The notes: generated by a model from the sequence alone, not told the origin. Numbered from the stretch's first letter, positions 32,655-41,520 are shown. The stretch: DNA of 44,016 bases from Cellulosilyticum sp. (GCA_015058045.1 SVDC01000031.1:1-44016); one strand, 5' to 3'. Numbers and translations are program-made.

Positions 32655-34904
32655 TTACTCTCTATTCTTTAATGCCTGTGTTAAGGCAATTTTATTAATT
32701 TTTCGTTTCAGTAAGAATGCGGATGCGCTGTAACCTAAGATCATCAGACCAAAGGCAATAGCTAATGACTTTGTATAAATATAAATTCCAATATAGCCTT
32801 CCATATCTTCTAAAACTAGAGTAAAAAAGCTTTTACAGAGCCAGTAAGCCGCAGGAATAGCAGGGATAAAGGCAAATATCAGTATAAAGATATTACCATT
32901 TAAGTAAAGCTTATTGATTTCTTTAGGCGTATAGCCAAAGATTTTAACCATGGAGATATTAGTGCTACTTTTATCAAGAATCATATTCATAAGAAGATAG
33001 ATTACAATGATTAAAACGGACATGCCAATAGTAATCATAACACCCGTGATCATTGAAAGCATGGAAAGCATATTATTGGCAGAACCAACAACAGAGCTTT
33101 TGGTTGCAAGACTAAGTACTTTGTCTGGATCTATATCAAGTGTAGTATGCGTCAGTAGGCTAGTGTAAGGTGATTGATACTGATTTAATATATTGTTATA
33201 GTTAGCGGGAGTAGTGTAAAAAAACTGACCTAAGTCATAATCAGCATAACCAACAACTTTAATGAGATAGTTTTTATCATCGGTATTATCTAATAATGTA
33301 AGCGTATCACCTATTTCGATACCAAATTTAGCATTCATGCAAGGCGCCATTAGTACTTCACCTTTTTTTAGTGCAGCTAATTCTGGAATATTAAAGAAAG
33401 TGCTATCGGGCATAATACCGTATACACTGACATTTCTAAGTTTATTTTTAGAGAGTATTTTAAAGCTATTTACAGCGATTTGTTCGCCTTGTTTACTATA
33501 TTTATTAAGATTTGACGGAGATTTAAAGGTATACATACACTCATAAGGAATCTGAGCTTTTAAGTTATTAATATATTGAAAGGTGGAGTCCTTAAGGAAG
33601 AAGCCGGTTAGTAAGATAAACATTGCAATGAGTACCCCTAGGAATAAAGAAAGCATACTACCTCTTTCTCTGATCATATCTTTTAAGCGAAATCGCTTAA
33701 AGAAAGAAAAATGCTTAAAGGTACAATATTTTTCAAATTTAGAAACATGATTGGAGGCGTGCTGACCTCGAAGTAGAGAGATTGGTGTTTTGTTAAGAGC
33801 CGATGAGAGAGACATATAGGTAATGACTACTGAAATAAATAATGGTAAGAATCCACCTGCAAATAAAATAAAAGGTGTATCTCTTAGAAGGACAGATGGG
33901 ATTGAATACTGTACTTCAGCGATAAAAAGTAGTGGGTCTGAAATGATTGTGCCAATAGGGTAGCCTATTAGAATACCTATTATTACTAATAAACAGGGGA
34001 GTAGAAGATAGTAGTTTAATAGCTCTCTTTTAACAAATCCTTGAGAATAAAGAATACCAATAGTTTGGCTTTCGTTAGCAATTGTGTTTTTGACAGAGAT
34101 AGAAATCATGAAGGAAATCATGATAACAAGTAGTAATCCCATAAGTAGTGCAATAGCCTTAGGGGAATTAACGTCAGTAATAACAGTAGTGATACGTGAA
34201 TTATCTGTAGCAGATAGAAAATAAGATAACTCAGAGTGGTCCATAAGATAAGTTTTGAGTAGTGAGGCATTATGATAAGGATCCTTATAAATATAAGTAG
34301 TAGTTGGAGGAGTAGAGTCTTCAATTTCTTCAAAGCCCAAATTTGTCACATAACCCACTCCGAAGTAGAATGGATTATTTAAGAGCTCAGTTGTTGTTTT
34401 AAGGGTATAAGTGTAGTCAGGAGAAATGGCATATCCTACAATAAGATAATTTAAGTGATCCAGTGTGATGGTGTCACCAATAGCATAGTTATGAGCCATA
34501 GCAAATTTGGGATCAATAGCAATTTCATAAGTATCGGTAGGAAGGTTTCCCTCGGCAATGCCAGCTAGATTAATAGATTGATCTAGGGAAAATACCCTTA
34601 GAGTAATAGAAGTATCTGAGGATTTAGGAGAAAGATCTATATCTACTTGATTGTATTCTTCAATGGTCATTTGATACTTATTTTGCAGTTTATGAAGTTT
34701 GCTATTAGATAGGGGTTCATATAGGGCGAATTGTCCATCTTCTATATTACATTCTGCTCGGAACTTATAGACACTTTGTAAGTAGCTATCCATAGCACGG
34801 TTGAAACCAACAATAATGGAAACACTTAAAGTGACTAATAAAATAAAAGTAAGATTTTTAATTAGATTTGCTTTAAAGTCGCGAAGTAGTCGCTTAAAGG
34901 TCAT
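32655..34904 (-). CDS. ABC exporter permease, FtsX/MacB family (system B)
   Basis: Permease of 749 residues with two FtsX-like halves. An N-terminal helix (about 15-32) precedes an extracytoplasmic domain (about 35-245), three helices (about 250-365), a loop with SALNKTPISLLRG, another helix (about 415-435), a second extracytoplasmic domain and three C-terminal helices. ANESQTIGILYSQGFVKRE and DKSSTNISMVKIFGYTPKE are the coupling helices. It is about 85 residues shorter than the system A permease. AGGAGGCATC precedes the start, and it lies 15 bases after the ATPase gene. Substrate unknown. Confidence 0.87.
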   Translation of the reverse strand: MTFKRLLRDFKANLIKNLTFILLVTLSVSIIVGFNRAMDSYLQSVYKFRAECNIEDGQFALYEPLSNSKLHKLQNKYQMTIEEYNQVDIDLSPKSSDTSITLRVFSLDQSINLAGIAEGNLPTDTYEIAIDPKFAMAHNYAIGDTITLDHLNYLIVGYAISPDYTYTLKTTTELLNNPFYFGVGYVTNLGFEEIEDSTPPTTTYIYKDPYHNASLLKTYLMDHSELSYFLSATDNSRITTVITDVNSPKAIALLMGLLLVIMISFMISISVKNTIANESQTIGILYSQGFVKRELLNYYLLLPCLLVIIGILIGYPIGTIISDPLLFIAEVQYSIPSVLLRDTPFILFAGGFLPLFISVVITYMSLSSALNKTPISLLRGQHASNHVSKFEKYCTFKHFSFFKRFRLKDMIRERGSMLSLFLGVLIAMFILLTGFFLKDSTFQYINNLKAQIPYECMYTFKSPSNLNKYSKQGEQIAVNSFKILSKNKLRNVSVYGIMPDSTFFNIPELAALKKGEVLMAPCMNAKFGIEIGDTLTLLDNTDDKNYLIKVVGYADYDLGQFFYTTPANYNNILNQYQSPYTSLLTHTTLDIDPDKVLSLATKSSVVGSANNMLSMLSMITGVMITIGMSVLIIVIYLLMNMILDKSSTNISMVKIFGYTPKEINKLYLNGNIFILIFAFIPAIPAAYWLCKSFFTLVLEDMEGYIGIYIYTKSLAIAFGLMILGYSASAFLLKRKINKIALTQALKNRE

Positions 34905-34919
34905 GAGATGCCTCCTTTC

Positions 34920-35618
34920 CTACCATTCAATTTCCTCTACAGAGAGTCTATGGTCATTTAAACAATTTTCGGTAACTGTTCCATCTTTTAATTTAATCAC
35001 ACGATGTGCCATAAAACGGATTACATCATTATGGGTAATCATAATAATAGTTGTTCCATAATTTTGATTAATTTCATTGAAAAGAGAAAGAACCTCTTTA
35101 GAAGTTTTGTAGTCTAATGCACCAGTAGGCTCATCGCATAAGAGTATCTTAGGGTTTTTAACTAATGCACGAGCAATGGCAACTCTTTGTTGTTGACCTC
35201 CAGAAAGGGCAGCGGGAAACTTATCAGCTTGATTAGCAAGACCTACTTTTTCTAGAAGCATATTAATATCAAGTGGGTTCTTACCAAGGTGAGCACAGAC
35301 CTCAATATTTTCTTTTACGGTTAAGTTGGGGATGAGATTGTAAAATTGGAAGACAAACCCCACATAATTACGACGATAGATACCAAGGTCACGGCTGTTG
35401 AGATTAATGATCTCTTTATCATCTACTTTAATACTGCCACCATCGGCAGATTCTAGACCTCCAATAATATTCATTAAGGTGGACTTTCCAGAACCAGATG
35501 GACCTAGGATGACACAAATTTCACCTGCGTCAATTTCACAAGAAGTATGATTAACAGCAAGAAAAGAAGTTTGGCCAGTAGAATAACTTTTGACTAAATC
35601 TTGAATATGTATAAACAT
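34920..35618 (-). CDS. ABC exporter ATPase, LolD/MacB family (system B)
   Basis: Nucleotide-binding subunit of 232 residues, first gene of the system B operon. Walker A is GPSGSGKST, the Q-loop region is FVFQFYNLIPNLTVKEN, the signature is LSGGQQQRVAIARAL, Walker B/D-loop is ILLCDEPTGALD and the H-loop is ITHNDVI. The ATG at 35618 is chosen because AAGGAGG lies 7 bases upstream; an in-frame TTG at 35636 has none. Transcribed from the promoter at 35690 in the order ATPase, permease, adaptor, TetR. Confidence 0.93.
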   Translation of the reverse strand: MFIHIQDLVKSYSTGQTSFLAVNHTSCEIDAGEICVILGPSGSGKSTLMNIIGGLESADGGSIKVDDKEIINLNSRDLGIYRRNYVGFVFQFYNLIPNLTVKENIEVCAHLGKNPLDINMLLEKVGLANQADKFPAALSGGQQQRVAIARALVKNPKILLCDEPTGALDYKTSKEVLSLFNEINQNYGTTIIMITHNDVIRFMAHRVIKLKDGTVTENCLNDHRLSVEEIEW

Positions 35619-35647
35619 GGAATACCTCCTTACCAAGATAAGATAAT

Positions 35648-35683
35648 AATCTGTGACTGTTTTTGTTTATTGAGTCATAGATT
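35648..35683 (-). promoter_or_regulatory. Candidate TetR operator
   Basis: Inverted repeat with 11-bp arms, AATCTGTGACT and AGTCATAGATT, one mismatch, 14-base centre. It begins 7 bases downstream of the -10 box of the system B promoter, covering the transcription start. The TetR gene at the end of the operon is the likely ligand. TetR sites often have shorter centres, so the true core could be a part of this repeat. Confidence 0.6.
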
Positions 35684-35689
35684 GTTTTT

Positions 35690-35718
35690 ATATTAATTTA
35701 AAAACAATAAAGTGTCAA
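35690..35718 (-). promoter_or_regulatory. Sigma-A promoter of the system B operon
   Basis: Read on the minus strand: TTGACA, 17-base spacer, TAATAT, 71 bases before the ATPase start. Confidence 0.8.
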
Positions 35719-35806
35719 TATAGAATATTGAGATTAATCTGAAATAAATATATTTTAAAGATAGTTAACCATAGTATATAATTAAGATATAAGAGAGGTA
35801 GGGGGG

Positions 35807-36127
35807 ATGCTTATGCGTATTGCAGTTACTACTGATGGGAAAAGAGTAGCAGAGCAGTTTGGCAAGAATATTAAGTTTACGATTTTTGAAGTTTTGCGTG
35901 GACAGATGAGAGGGAAATTACTAATTGATGTTTCGGCAAGTGGGGGACAAGAGGCACTAGTCTATATTTTAAAAAATGAAGGGGTAGAGGTATTGCTTTG
36001 TGGAGAAGTGTCAGAAAGTATTAAGGAATCTTTAGAACGGTATGGTATTGAAGTTATTTGTGGTTTAAGGGGGAGTGTACACTCGATCATCAGAGCATAT
36101 ATAAGAGGCTACTTAAAAGAAGCATAG
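35807..36127 (+). CDS. NifX/NifB-C-terminal-like protein (dinitrogenase FeMo-cofactor family)
   Basis: Small soluble protein of 106 residues (104 if the second ATG at 35813 is used; the AGAGG and GGGGGG sites suit either). RIAVTTDGKRVAEQFGKNIKFTIFEV and VEVLLCGEVSESIKESLERYGIEVICG match the fold that binds iron-molybdenum or simple iron-sulfur clusters in NifX, NafY and the NifB C-terminus. No nitrogenase genes are seen. Outside nitrogen fixers these proteins are often encoded beside DUF134 and mrp, which here lie 6 kb upstream, so an iron-sulfur storage or delivery role is plausible. Divergent from the system B operon. Confidence 0.82.
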   Translation: MLMRIAVTTDGKRVAEQFGKNIKFTIFEVLRGQMRGKLLIDVSASGGQEALVYILKNEGVEVLLCGEVSESIKESLERYGIEVICGLRGSVHSIIRAYIRGYLKEA

Positions 36128-36181
36128 GATATATTGAAAAAATAGATAATGACTAAAAGTATAAAATAGAAAATAATAAAA

Positions 36182-36223
36182 TAAGGAGGTGTGCTGTATA
36201 TACAGTGCATCTCCTTATTTTTT
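36182..36223. terminator. Terminator between convergent NifX-like and MIF-like genes
   Basis: Stem AAGGAGGTGTGCTGT / ACAGTGCATCTCCTT with G-U pairs, then ATTTTTT. Confidence 0.82.
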
Positions 36224-36230
36224 AAAAGAT

Positions 36231-36575
36231 TTAGAAGTTATGTCCGTTCCATCCCCAATGGCTAACAAACTCATATTTTACATAAATAGATTTAGGAGGG
36301 ATGCTTAGTTCCTTTTTATAAAGCTCACAGATTTGTTTGGTTAAAGTCTCAAGAGCACTATCAGAGGTAGAGCCAAAGATTTTAACTTCTATAAAAGCAC
36401 CTTTATCTAATTTTTCACCTCCAAAATAAAGAGGGTATTCATCTGTAAAACCTACCATAAGAAAAGATTCACTTTTCCCAGGTATGGTACTAATGAGTTG
36501 TCCAAGCGCTGTTTTAAGAGTATCCTTTTGTTCGTCAGAAAGTTTGGTTGTTACCTTAGAATCGATAAATGGCAT
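36231..36575 (-). CDS. MIF-like tautomerase family protein
   Basis: Protein of 114 residues, the same length as animal macrophage migration inhibitory factor. Pro2, exposed after Met removal (MPFIDSK), is the catalytic base of the family. Lys34 in PGKSESFLMVGF fits the second active-site residue, and the C-terminal block SIYVKYEFVSHWGWNGHNF matches the MIF end (…VGWNNSTF). The MIF CxxC motif is absent. The family carries out keto-enol tautomerisation of phenylpyruvate-like substrates as a trimer; the natural substrate is unknown. AAGGGATG precedes the ATG. Stands alone, with a 293-bp gene-free stretch upstream. Confidence 0.85.
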   Translation of the reverse strand: MPFIDSKVTTKLSDEQKDTLKTALGQLISTIPGKSESFLMVGFTDEYPLYFGGEKLDKGAFIEVKIFGSTSDSALETLTKQICELYKKELSIPPKSIYVKYEFVSHWGWNGHNF

Positions 36576-36772
36576 GAAATCATCCCTTCATTATATGGTT
36601 ATAATAGCTTCATTATAGAGGTAAAACAGCTAAAAAGCTAGCTATAGAAGGAGTAAAAGTGAAGTAGTAAAAGTATGGAGTAAAGTTGTAAATGAAAGAT
36701 TGAAAGAGGGTTAAGTTTAGAAGATGGGGAAATACGCACAAAATATGAAGAGAAATATCGGCATATCATCAG

Positions 36773-36801
36773 TTGTCTAAAGGCATATTAAAAATTAAAA
36801 T
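36773..36801 (+). promoter_or_regulatory. Possible promoter of the GH43 gene
   Basis: TTGTCT, 17-base spacer, TAAAAT, 68 bases before the GH43 start. Weak match in AT-rich DNA. Nothing else specific is seen in 36576-36868 apart from the CTGTTTTAAA motif at 36821. Confidence 0.35.
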
Positions 36802-36868
36802 GGAGGTATACAAATTAAAACTGTTTTAAAAAGTGATATAACAATAAATGAAAGTAAGGAGGAGATAA

Positions 36869-38416
36869 ATGAGAACATATAAAAATCCTATCTTAGCTGG
36901 TTTTTATCCTGATCCATCTATATGTCGTGTGGGAGAAGACTATTATCTAGTGAATTCTACATTTGCTTATTTTCCTGGAGTACCTATTTTTCATAGTAAA
37001 AATTTAGTGGATTGGGAACAAATAGGACATGTTTTGACTAGAAGAAGCCAAGTGGAACTAGAAGGATGTACTATGTCAGGGGGCATTTATGCGCCAACAC
37101 TTAGATATCATAAAGGTAAGTTTTATATGATTACAACTAATGTACGACAATGCGGTAATTTTTATGTGACAGCAGAAAGACCAGAAGGGCCTTGGTCAGA
37201 ACCTATTATTTTACCAGCTGAAGGCATTGATCCTACTATCTTCTTTGAAGGGGAGAAGGCTTATTATCTAGGAACAAGAGAAAAAACACCAGATATAAGT
37301 CAGTATTATGGAGATAATGAGATTTGGTTACAAGAATTAGATTTAGATAAGGGAGAATTAATAGGAGAAAAACATGTGTTATGGGAAGGGGCTATGAGGG
37401 GAGTAGAGTGGCCTGAAGGACCCCATTTATATAAAATAGGAGATTATTATTATTTAATGATTGCGGAAGGTGGTACAGGTTTAAATCATAGTATCACAGT
37501 TGCAAGAAGTAAAAACTTGTTTGGACCATATGAAGGAAATCCTCGTAATCCAATTATAACACATAGACATTTAGGCAAGTATTATCCAATCATTAATGTA
37601 GGGCATGGTGATTTGGTGAATACACAAAATGGAGAATGGTGGATGGTACTTTTGGCTTCTAGACCATATGAAGGATATTGTAATTTAGGAAGAGAAACCT
37701 TTTTAGTACCTGTAACATGGGAAGATGAATGGCCTGTTGTGAATATAGGAAGGGGAATCATAGAAGAAGAAATGAAAGTCCCTGATTTACCAATGGGAGA
37801 AAGAAAGTTGGAGTCTACATGTGACCATTTTACAGGAAAGATATTAGGAAAACAGTGGATGTTTTTGCGCAATCCTAGTGAAGAAACATATAGTTTGGAA
37901 CGAAAAAAAGGCTATTTAAGCCTTAAACTAAGACCAGAGACTATTTTTGGAACCGAGAGTCCAAGTTTTATAGCACGTAGACAACAACATATAACTTTTA
38001 GGATGAGTACATCATTAATTTTTACACCAGAAAATGAATTTGAAGAAGCAGGTATAGTGCTCATACAAAATGAGAAGTTTAATCTAAGATATGTACGATG
38101 CTTAAAAGAAGGGAAACAGACACTCTGCGTAATACAGTGCGTAAGAGGAAAAGAAAGTATACTAGCTAGCTGTGAAGTTGAAACTGATCAGATATATTTG
38201 ACAGTGATAGAGCATGGTCAAAAGCTAGAATTTCTATATGGCAAAGACGAAAATTGTACAGACAGACTCATTAATCAAGTAGATGCCAGCTTTTTAAGTA
38301 CAGAGAAAGCAGGGGGTTTTGTAGGTACATGTATAGGAATGTATGCTAGTAGTAATGGGAAGTATAGCACGCAGTATGCAGAGTTTGAATGGTTTGAGTA
38401 TTTAGGACAATCATAA
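36869..38416 (+). CDS. GH43 beta-xylosidase / alpha-L-arabinofuranosidase
   Basis: Intracellular glycosidase of 515 residues, no signal peptide. The five-bladed propeller of GH43 spans about residues 1-310. D15 (FYPDPSIC, base), D121 (EGIDPTIFF, pKa modulator) and E183 (WPEGPHLYK, acid) are the inverting catalytic triad. FPGVPIFHSKNLVDWEQIGH and SGGIYAPTLRYHKGKFYM fit subfamily 11/12-type xylosidases. Residues ~320-515 are the usual C-terminal beta-sandwich that closes the active site. It releases xylose or arabinose from short oligosaccharides; the preference cannot be told from sequence. AAGGAGG precedes the ATG. Confidence 0.93.
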   Translation: MRTYKNPILAGFYPDPSICRVGEDYYLVNSTFAYFPGVPIFHSKNLVDWEQIGHVLTRRSQVELEGCTMSGGIYAPTLRYHKGKFYMITTNVRQCGNFYVTAERPEGPWSEPIILPAEGIDPTIFFEGEKAYYLGTREKTPDISQYYGDNEIWLQELDLDKGELIGEKHVLWEGAMRGVEWPEGPHLYKIGDYYYLMIAEGGTGLNHSITVARSKNLFGPYEGNPRNPIITHRHLGKYYPIINVGHGDLVNTQNGEWWMVLLASRPYEGYCNLGRETFLVPVTWEDEWPVVNIGRGIIEEEMKVPDLPMGERKLESTCDHFTGKILGKQWMFLRNPSEETYSLERKKGYLSLKLRPETIFGTESPSFIARRQQHITFRMSTSLIFTPENEFEEAGIVLIQNEKFNLRYVRCLKEGKQTLCVIQCVRGKESILASCEVETDQIYLTVIEHGQKLEFLYGKDENCTDRLINQVDASFLSTEKAGGFVGTCIGMYASSNGKYSTQYAEFEWFEYLGQS

Positions 38417-38425
38417 AAAGATGAA

Positions 38426-39223
38426 TTAAAAGTAACGAGGAACTTGTGAGGGAGGATAACCTTTCATAGCTTTAAAGAGCTTGCTAAAGTAAAAGATGTC
38501 ATCAAAACCGCATTTAAAGGCAGCCTCGCCTACAGTAAATTCACCACTTAATAAAAGATTTTCTGCATGATTAATTTTAAGTGTATTAATGTACTTCTTT
38601 ACAGAACAGCCCATACTTTCTTTAAATAAGGTACCAAAGTACACAGGATTAAGATCTACTAAAGAAGCAAGGTCATCAACTGAGATTTTATCTACATAGT
38701 GCTCAGCAATGTAATCAATTGCTTTTTTGATTCGGAAATCAAGAAAGGTATGATCATTTTTATAGTAAAGTAGAGAAAGTAGGCGATATAAAATAGAAGA
38801 AAAAATAGCACGTGAAGCAAGAATATAGCCTGGTTTCTTTTCAATCCAGAGAGTATTAAGCTCTCGGTAATGGTAAAGTAAAATGTCAATAATACCAATG
38901 TGTGAAATCAATGGAAAAGGTAAGATAATTTCATTGTGGTCTGGGTCATATAATTGAAAGTTAATAGGATAACATTTCATTGGATTTTTAGGATTGGTTG
39001 TAGCAAAGCGTACACTATTTTTAGGTATGCAAAGTAAGTCTCCTTTAGAGACATGATAGGCAATACCGTTAATGGTGTAGTCTGCTTCTCCTTCATAAAC
39101 ATAAGTAATATCAATAAAATTAGTTACAGATTCTTCTATAATCCAATCAGCTGTACATTGACGTGAGATAAAATAACCGATATCAGGAAAAACGTAGTCA
39201 TAGTTAGTGAATGATTTATTCAT
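38426..39223 (-). CDS. AraC-family regulator of the xylan-utilisation genes
   Basis: Regulator of about 265 residues. An N-terminal cupin-type sensor (about 1-150; ITYVYEGEADYTINGIAYHVSKGDLLCIPK) is followed by two C-terminal helix-turn-helix motifs (about 165-265; ISVDDLASLVDLNPVYFGTLFKE and TVGEAAFKCGFDDIFYFSKLFK). The ATG at 39223 is chosen because AGGGGG lies just upstream; an in-frame ATG 36 bases earlier has none. It is convergent with GH43 (9-base gap) and divergent from GH67, the usual place for a local activator responding to xylo-oligosaccharides. No histidine-kinase partner is present. Confidence 0.9.
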   Translation of the reverse strand: MNKSFTNYDYVFPDIGYFISRQCTADWIIEESVTNFIDITYVYEGEADYTINGIAYHVSKGDLLCIPKNSVRFATTNPKNPMKCYPINFQLYDPDHNEIILPFPLISHIGIIDILLYHYRELNTLWIEKKPGYILASRAIFSSILYRLLSLLYYKNDHTFLDFRIKKAIDYIAEHYVDKISVDDLASLVDLNPVYFGTLFKESMGCSVKKYINTLKINHAENLLLSGEFTVGEAAFKCGFDDIFYFSKLFKAMKGYPPSQVPRYF

Positions 39224-39275
39224 AAATCCCCCTAGAGTGAGTAAATGTAAAAAGTACAAATACTATATATTTTCT

Positions 39276-39329
39276 ACATTGTTTGAAATATACATACATT
39301 ATAAAATTAACATAAGAAAAAAACAATGT
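39276..39329. promoter_or_regulatory. Inverted repeat in the AraC-GH67 divergent promoter region
   Basis: ACATTGTTT at 39276 and AAACAATGT at 39321, 36 bases apart and perfectly complementary, in the 156-bp spacer between the divergent genes. The left arm overlaps TTGTTTGAAA, similar to motifs upstream of GH43 and GH3. Possible binding site for the AraC protein; no clear -35/-10 pair is visible. Confidence 0.35.
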
Positions 39330-39379
39330 TATTTCAATAGATATAAGTACACGGAGACTAAGATAGGAGTGGGGTAAAA

Positions 39380-41410
39380 ATGATAAAAGAGCAGAAGAAA
39401 ATTTATAAATGTTGGTTAGATTATTCCAATATAAGTAAGAACTCAATAGAATGGCATTATGGAAATCAGGTATATGTAGAAGAAGTATTGCAAAGCCATT
39501 TGATTATTCAAAGTGTAATAGAGGAATTAAAGCAGTTTTATAAAGAAGCTTTGCAACAAGAATTAGAGATTGTAACAGATTCGACTAAAGTGAATACCAA
39601 AGCATACGTACAACTGGTAATTAATGAAGAATTAGAGCTTGGAACAGAGGGCTATTGTATAGAGGGAAATGAGCAAGTATTAACCTTAGTAGGGAAAGAT
39701 GCAAGAGGCATCTTATATGGTGTGTTTGCCTTAATAGCTAGGGTAAAAGAGAAACAACCATTAGTCAATCAGAAGATTAGCTCAGTACCTAAAAATGCAC
39801 TTCGTATGATAGACCATTGGGATAATATAGATGGCAGTATTGAGAGGGGCTACGCAGGTACATCTATTTTTTATAAAGACCAACAGATTTTAAGCAATAA
39901 AGAACGAATCAAAGATTATGCTAGATTAATGGCTTCAATTGGAATCAATAGTATTTGTATTAATAATGTGAACGTACATTACTATGAAACACAGCTCATT
40001 ACAGAGCAGTATCTATTTGAGGTGACTAGGATAGCAGAGATTTTTAGAGCGTATGGTATTAGGCTATTTTTATCTATCAATTTTGCAGCACCTATGCAAC
40101 TAGCTGGATTAGAGACAGCAGACCCTTTAGATGAAAAGGTTAGAAAGTGGTGGAAGGAAGCTGCTCAAAAAGTATATCGTTTTATACCAGATTTCGGAGG
40201 ATTTTTGGTGAAAGCGGATTCTGAAAATAGACCGGGACCATTTACCTATAATCGCTCACATGCAGAAGGCGCTAATATGTTAGCAGAAGCTGTAGAGGAG
40301 TATGGAGGTATTGTAATATGGAGATGCTTTGTTTATAACTGTCATGTGGACTGGCGGGATCGAAAAACAGATAGAGCAAGAGCGGCATATGATCACTTTA
40401 AGGGGTTAGACAGTCAGTTCAAAGACAATGTTATTTTGCAAATTAAAAATGGCCCAATGGATTTCCAGATTAGAGAGCCTTTATCACCACTCTTTGGAGG
40501 AATGAAAGCGACCAATCAAATGATGGAATTCCAAATTACACAAGAGTATACAGGGCAACAAAAACATATTTGTTTCTTAGTACCTATGTGGAAGGAATGT
40601 TTAGATTTTGATACCTATGCAGAGGGAGAAGAGACCTATGTAAAAGATATTATAAGTGGTAAGACCTTTAATAATAGACTAGGTGGTATTGCGGCTGTTT
40701 CAAATGTAGGAGATAGTACATGTTGGTGTGGTAATCCTTTGGCAGCAGCCAACCTATATGGATTTGGAAGACTATGTTGGAATCCGAATTTAAGTGCCAA
40801 GGAGATTGCAACAGAATGGTCACATCTTACATTAGGAGTGGATGATGAAGTAACTAGCAAGATAGTAGGTATATTGCTAGATTCTAGAAAAGCATATGAG
40901 GACTATACAGTACCCCTTGGAATTGGTTGGATGGTTAATGTAGGTCATCATTATGGGCCTAATATTGAGGGGTATGAGTATTCACCTTGGGGAACTTACC
41001 ACTATGCAGATTATAAAGGAATTGGCGTAGATAGAACTGTAGCAACAGGAACAGGATATGCAGCTCAGTATTTAAGCCCTAATCGAGAAATGTATGAAAA
41101 GGTAGAGACTTGCCCAGAAGAACTTTTACTCTTTTTCCATCATGTAGGTTATGATTACAAGTTAAAAGATGGAAGGACATTGCTTCAATATATCTATGAT
41201 ATCCATTTTGATGGAGTGGAAAAGGTAGAAGAGTTTATAGAGATTTGGAAGAGCTTAAAAGACAAGATAGAAGAGGAATATTATACATTAGTCGAAAAAG
41301 GTTTAGAAGTTCAGCATCATGATGCCATGGAGTGGCGTGATATTGTAAATACCTATTTCTATAGAAAGACAGGTGTGAAAGACTGTAAGAAACGTAAAAT
41401 TTATGAGTAA
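39380..41410 (+). CDS. aguA: GH67 alpha-glucuronidase
   Basis: Intracellular enzyme of 676 residues, full length for the family. It removes 4-O-methyl-glucuronic acid from the non-reducing end of short xylo-oligosaccharides. The TIM barrel (about 135-460) carries the catalytic acid E282 (VKADSENRPGP) and the paired bases D361 (NGPMDFQIREP) and E389 (ITQEYTGQ). These sit three residues before E285, D364 and E392 of the Geobacillus enzyme. The N-terminal domain (1-130) and C-terminal helical domain (about 460-676; GIGWMVNVGHHYGPN) are standard. AGGAGTGGGG precedes the ATG. Lies between AraC and GH3 genes. Confidence 0.95.
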   Translation: MIKEQKKIYKCWLDYSNISKNSIEWHYGNQVYVEEVLQSHLIIQSVIEELKQFYKEALQQELEIVTDSTKVNTKAYVQLVINEELELGTEGYCIEGNEQVLTLVGKDARGILYGVFALIARVKEKQPLVNQKISSVPKNALRMIDHWDNIDGSIERGYAGTSIFYKDQQILSNKERIKDYARLMASIGINSICINNVNVHYYETQLITEQYLFEVTRIAEIFRAYGIRLFLSINFAAPMQLAGLETADPLDEKVRKWWKEAAQKVYRFIPDFGGFLVKADSENRPGPFTYNRSHAEGANMLAEAVEEYGGIVIWRCFVYNCHVDWRDRKTDRARAAYDHFKGLDSQFKDNVILQIKNGPMDFQIREPLSPLFGGMKATNQMMEFQITQEYTGQQKHICFLVPMWKECLDFDTYAEGEETYVKDIISGKTFNNRLGGIAAVSNVGDSTCWCGNPLAAANLYGFGRLCWNPNLSAKEIATEWSHLTLGVDDEVTSKIVGILLDSRKAYEDYTVPLGIGWMVNVGHHYGPNIEGYEYSPWGTYHYADYKGIGVDRTVATGTGYAAQYLSPNREMYEKVETCPEELLLFFHHVGYDYKLKDGRTLLQYIYDIHFDGVEKVEEFIEIWKSLKDKIEEEYYTLVEKGLEVQHHDAMEWRDIVNTYFYRKTGVKDCKKRKIYE

Positions 41411-41520
41411 AAAATAATACAGTGGTCAAGAAATGTACTTTAGAGGATGATAGATAAAGTTGTTTTAAAGAGTAATTGATTTTAATTAAAATAACATAGA
41501 AGTGATATAGGGAGGATTAT

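Noticed and set aside
35807..36127. Evidence for nitrogen fixation from a NifX-like gene
   Set aside because: No nifH, nifD, nifK or nifB is present; this family is widespread in non-fixing anaerobes.
36230..36860. Catabolite-repression (cre) sites before the xylan genes
   Set aside because: I looked for TGWAANCGNTNWCA-like sites upstream of GH43, GH67 and GH3 and saw none convincing.
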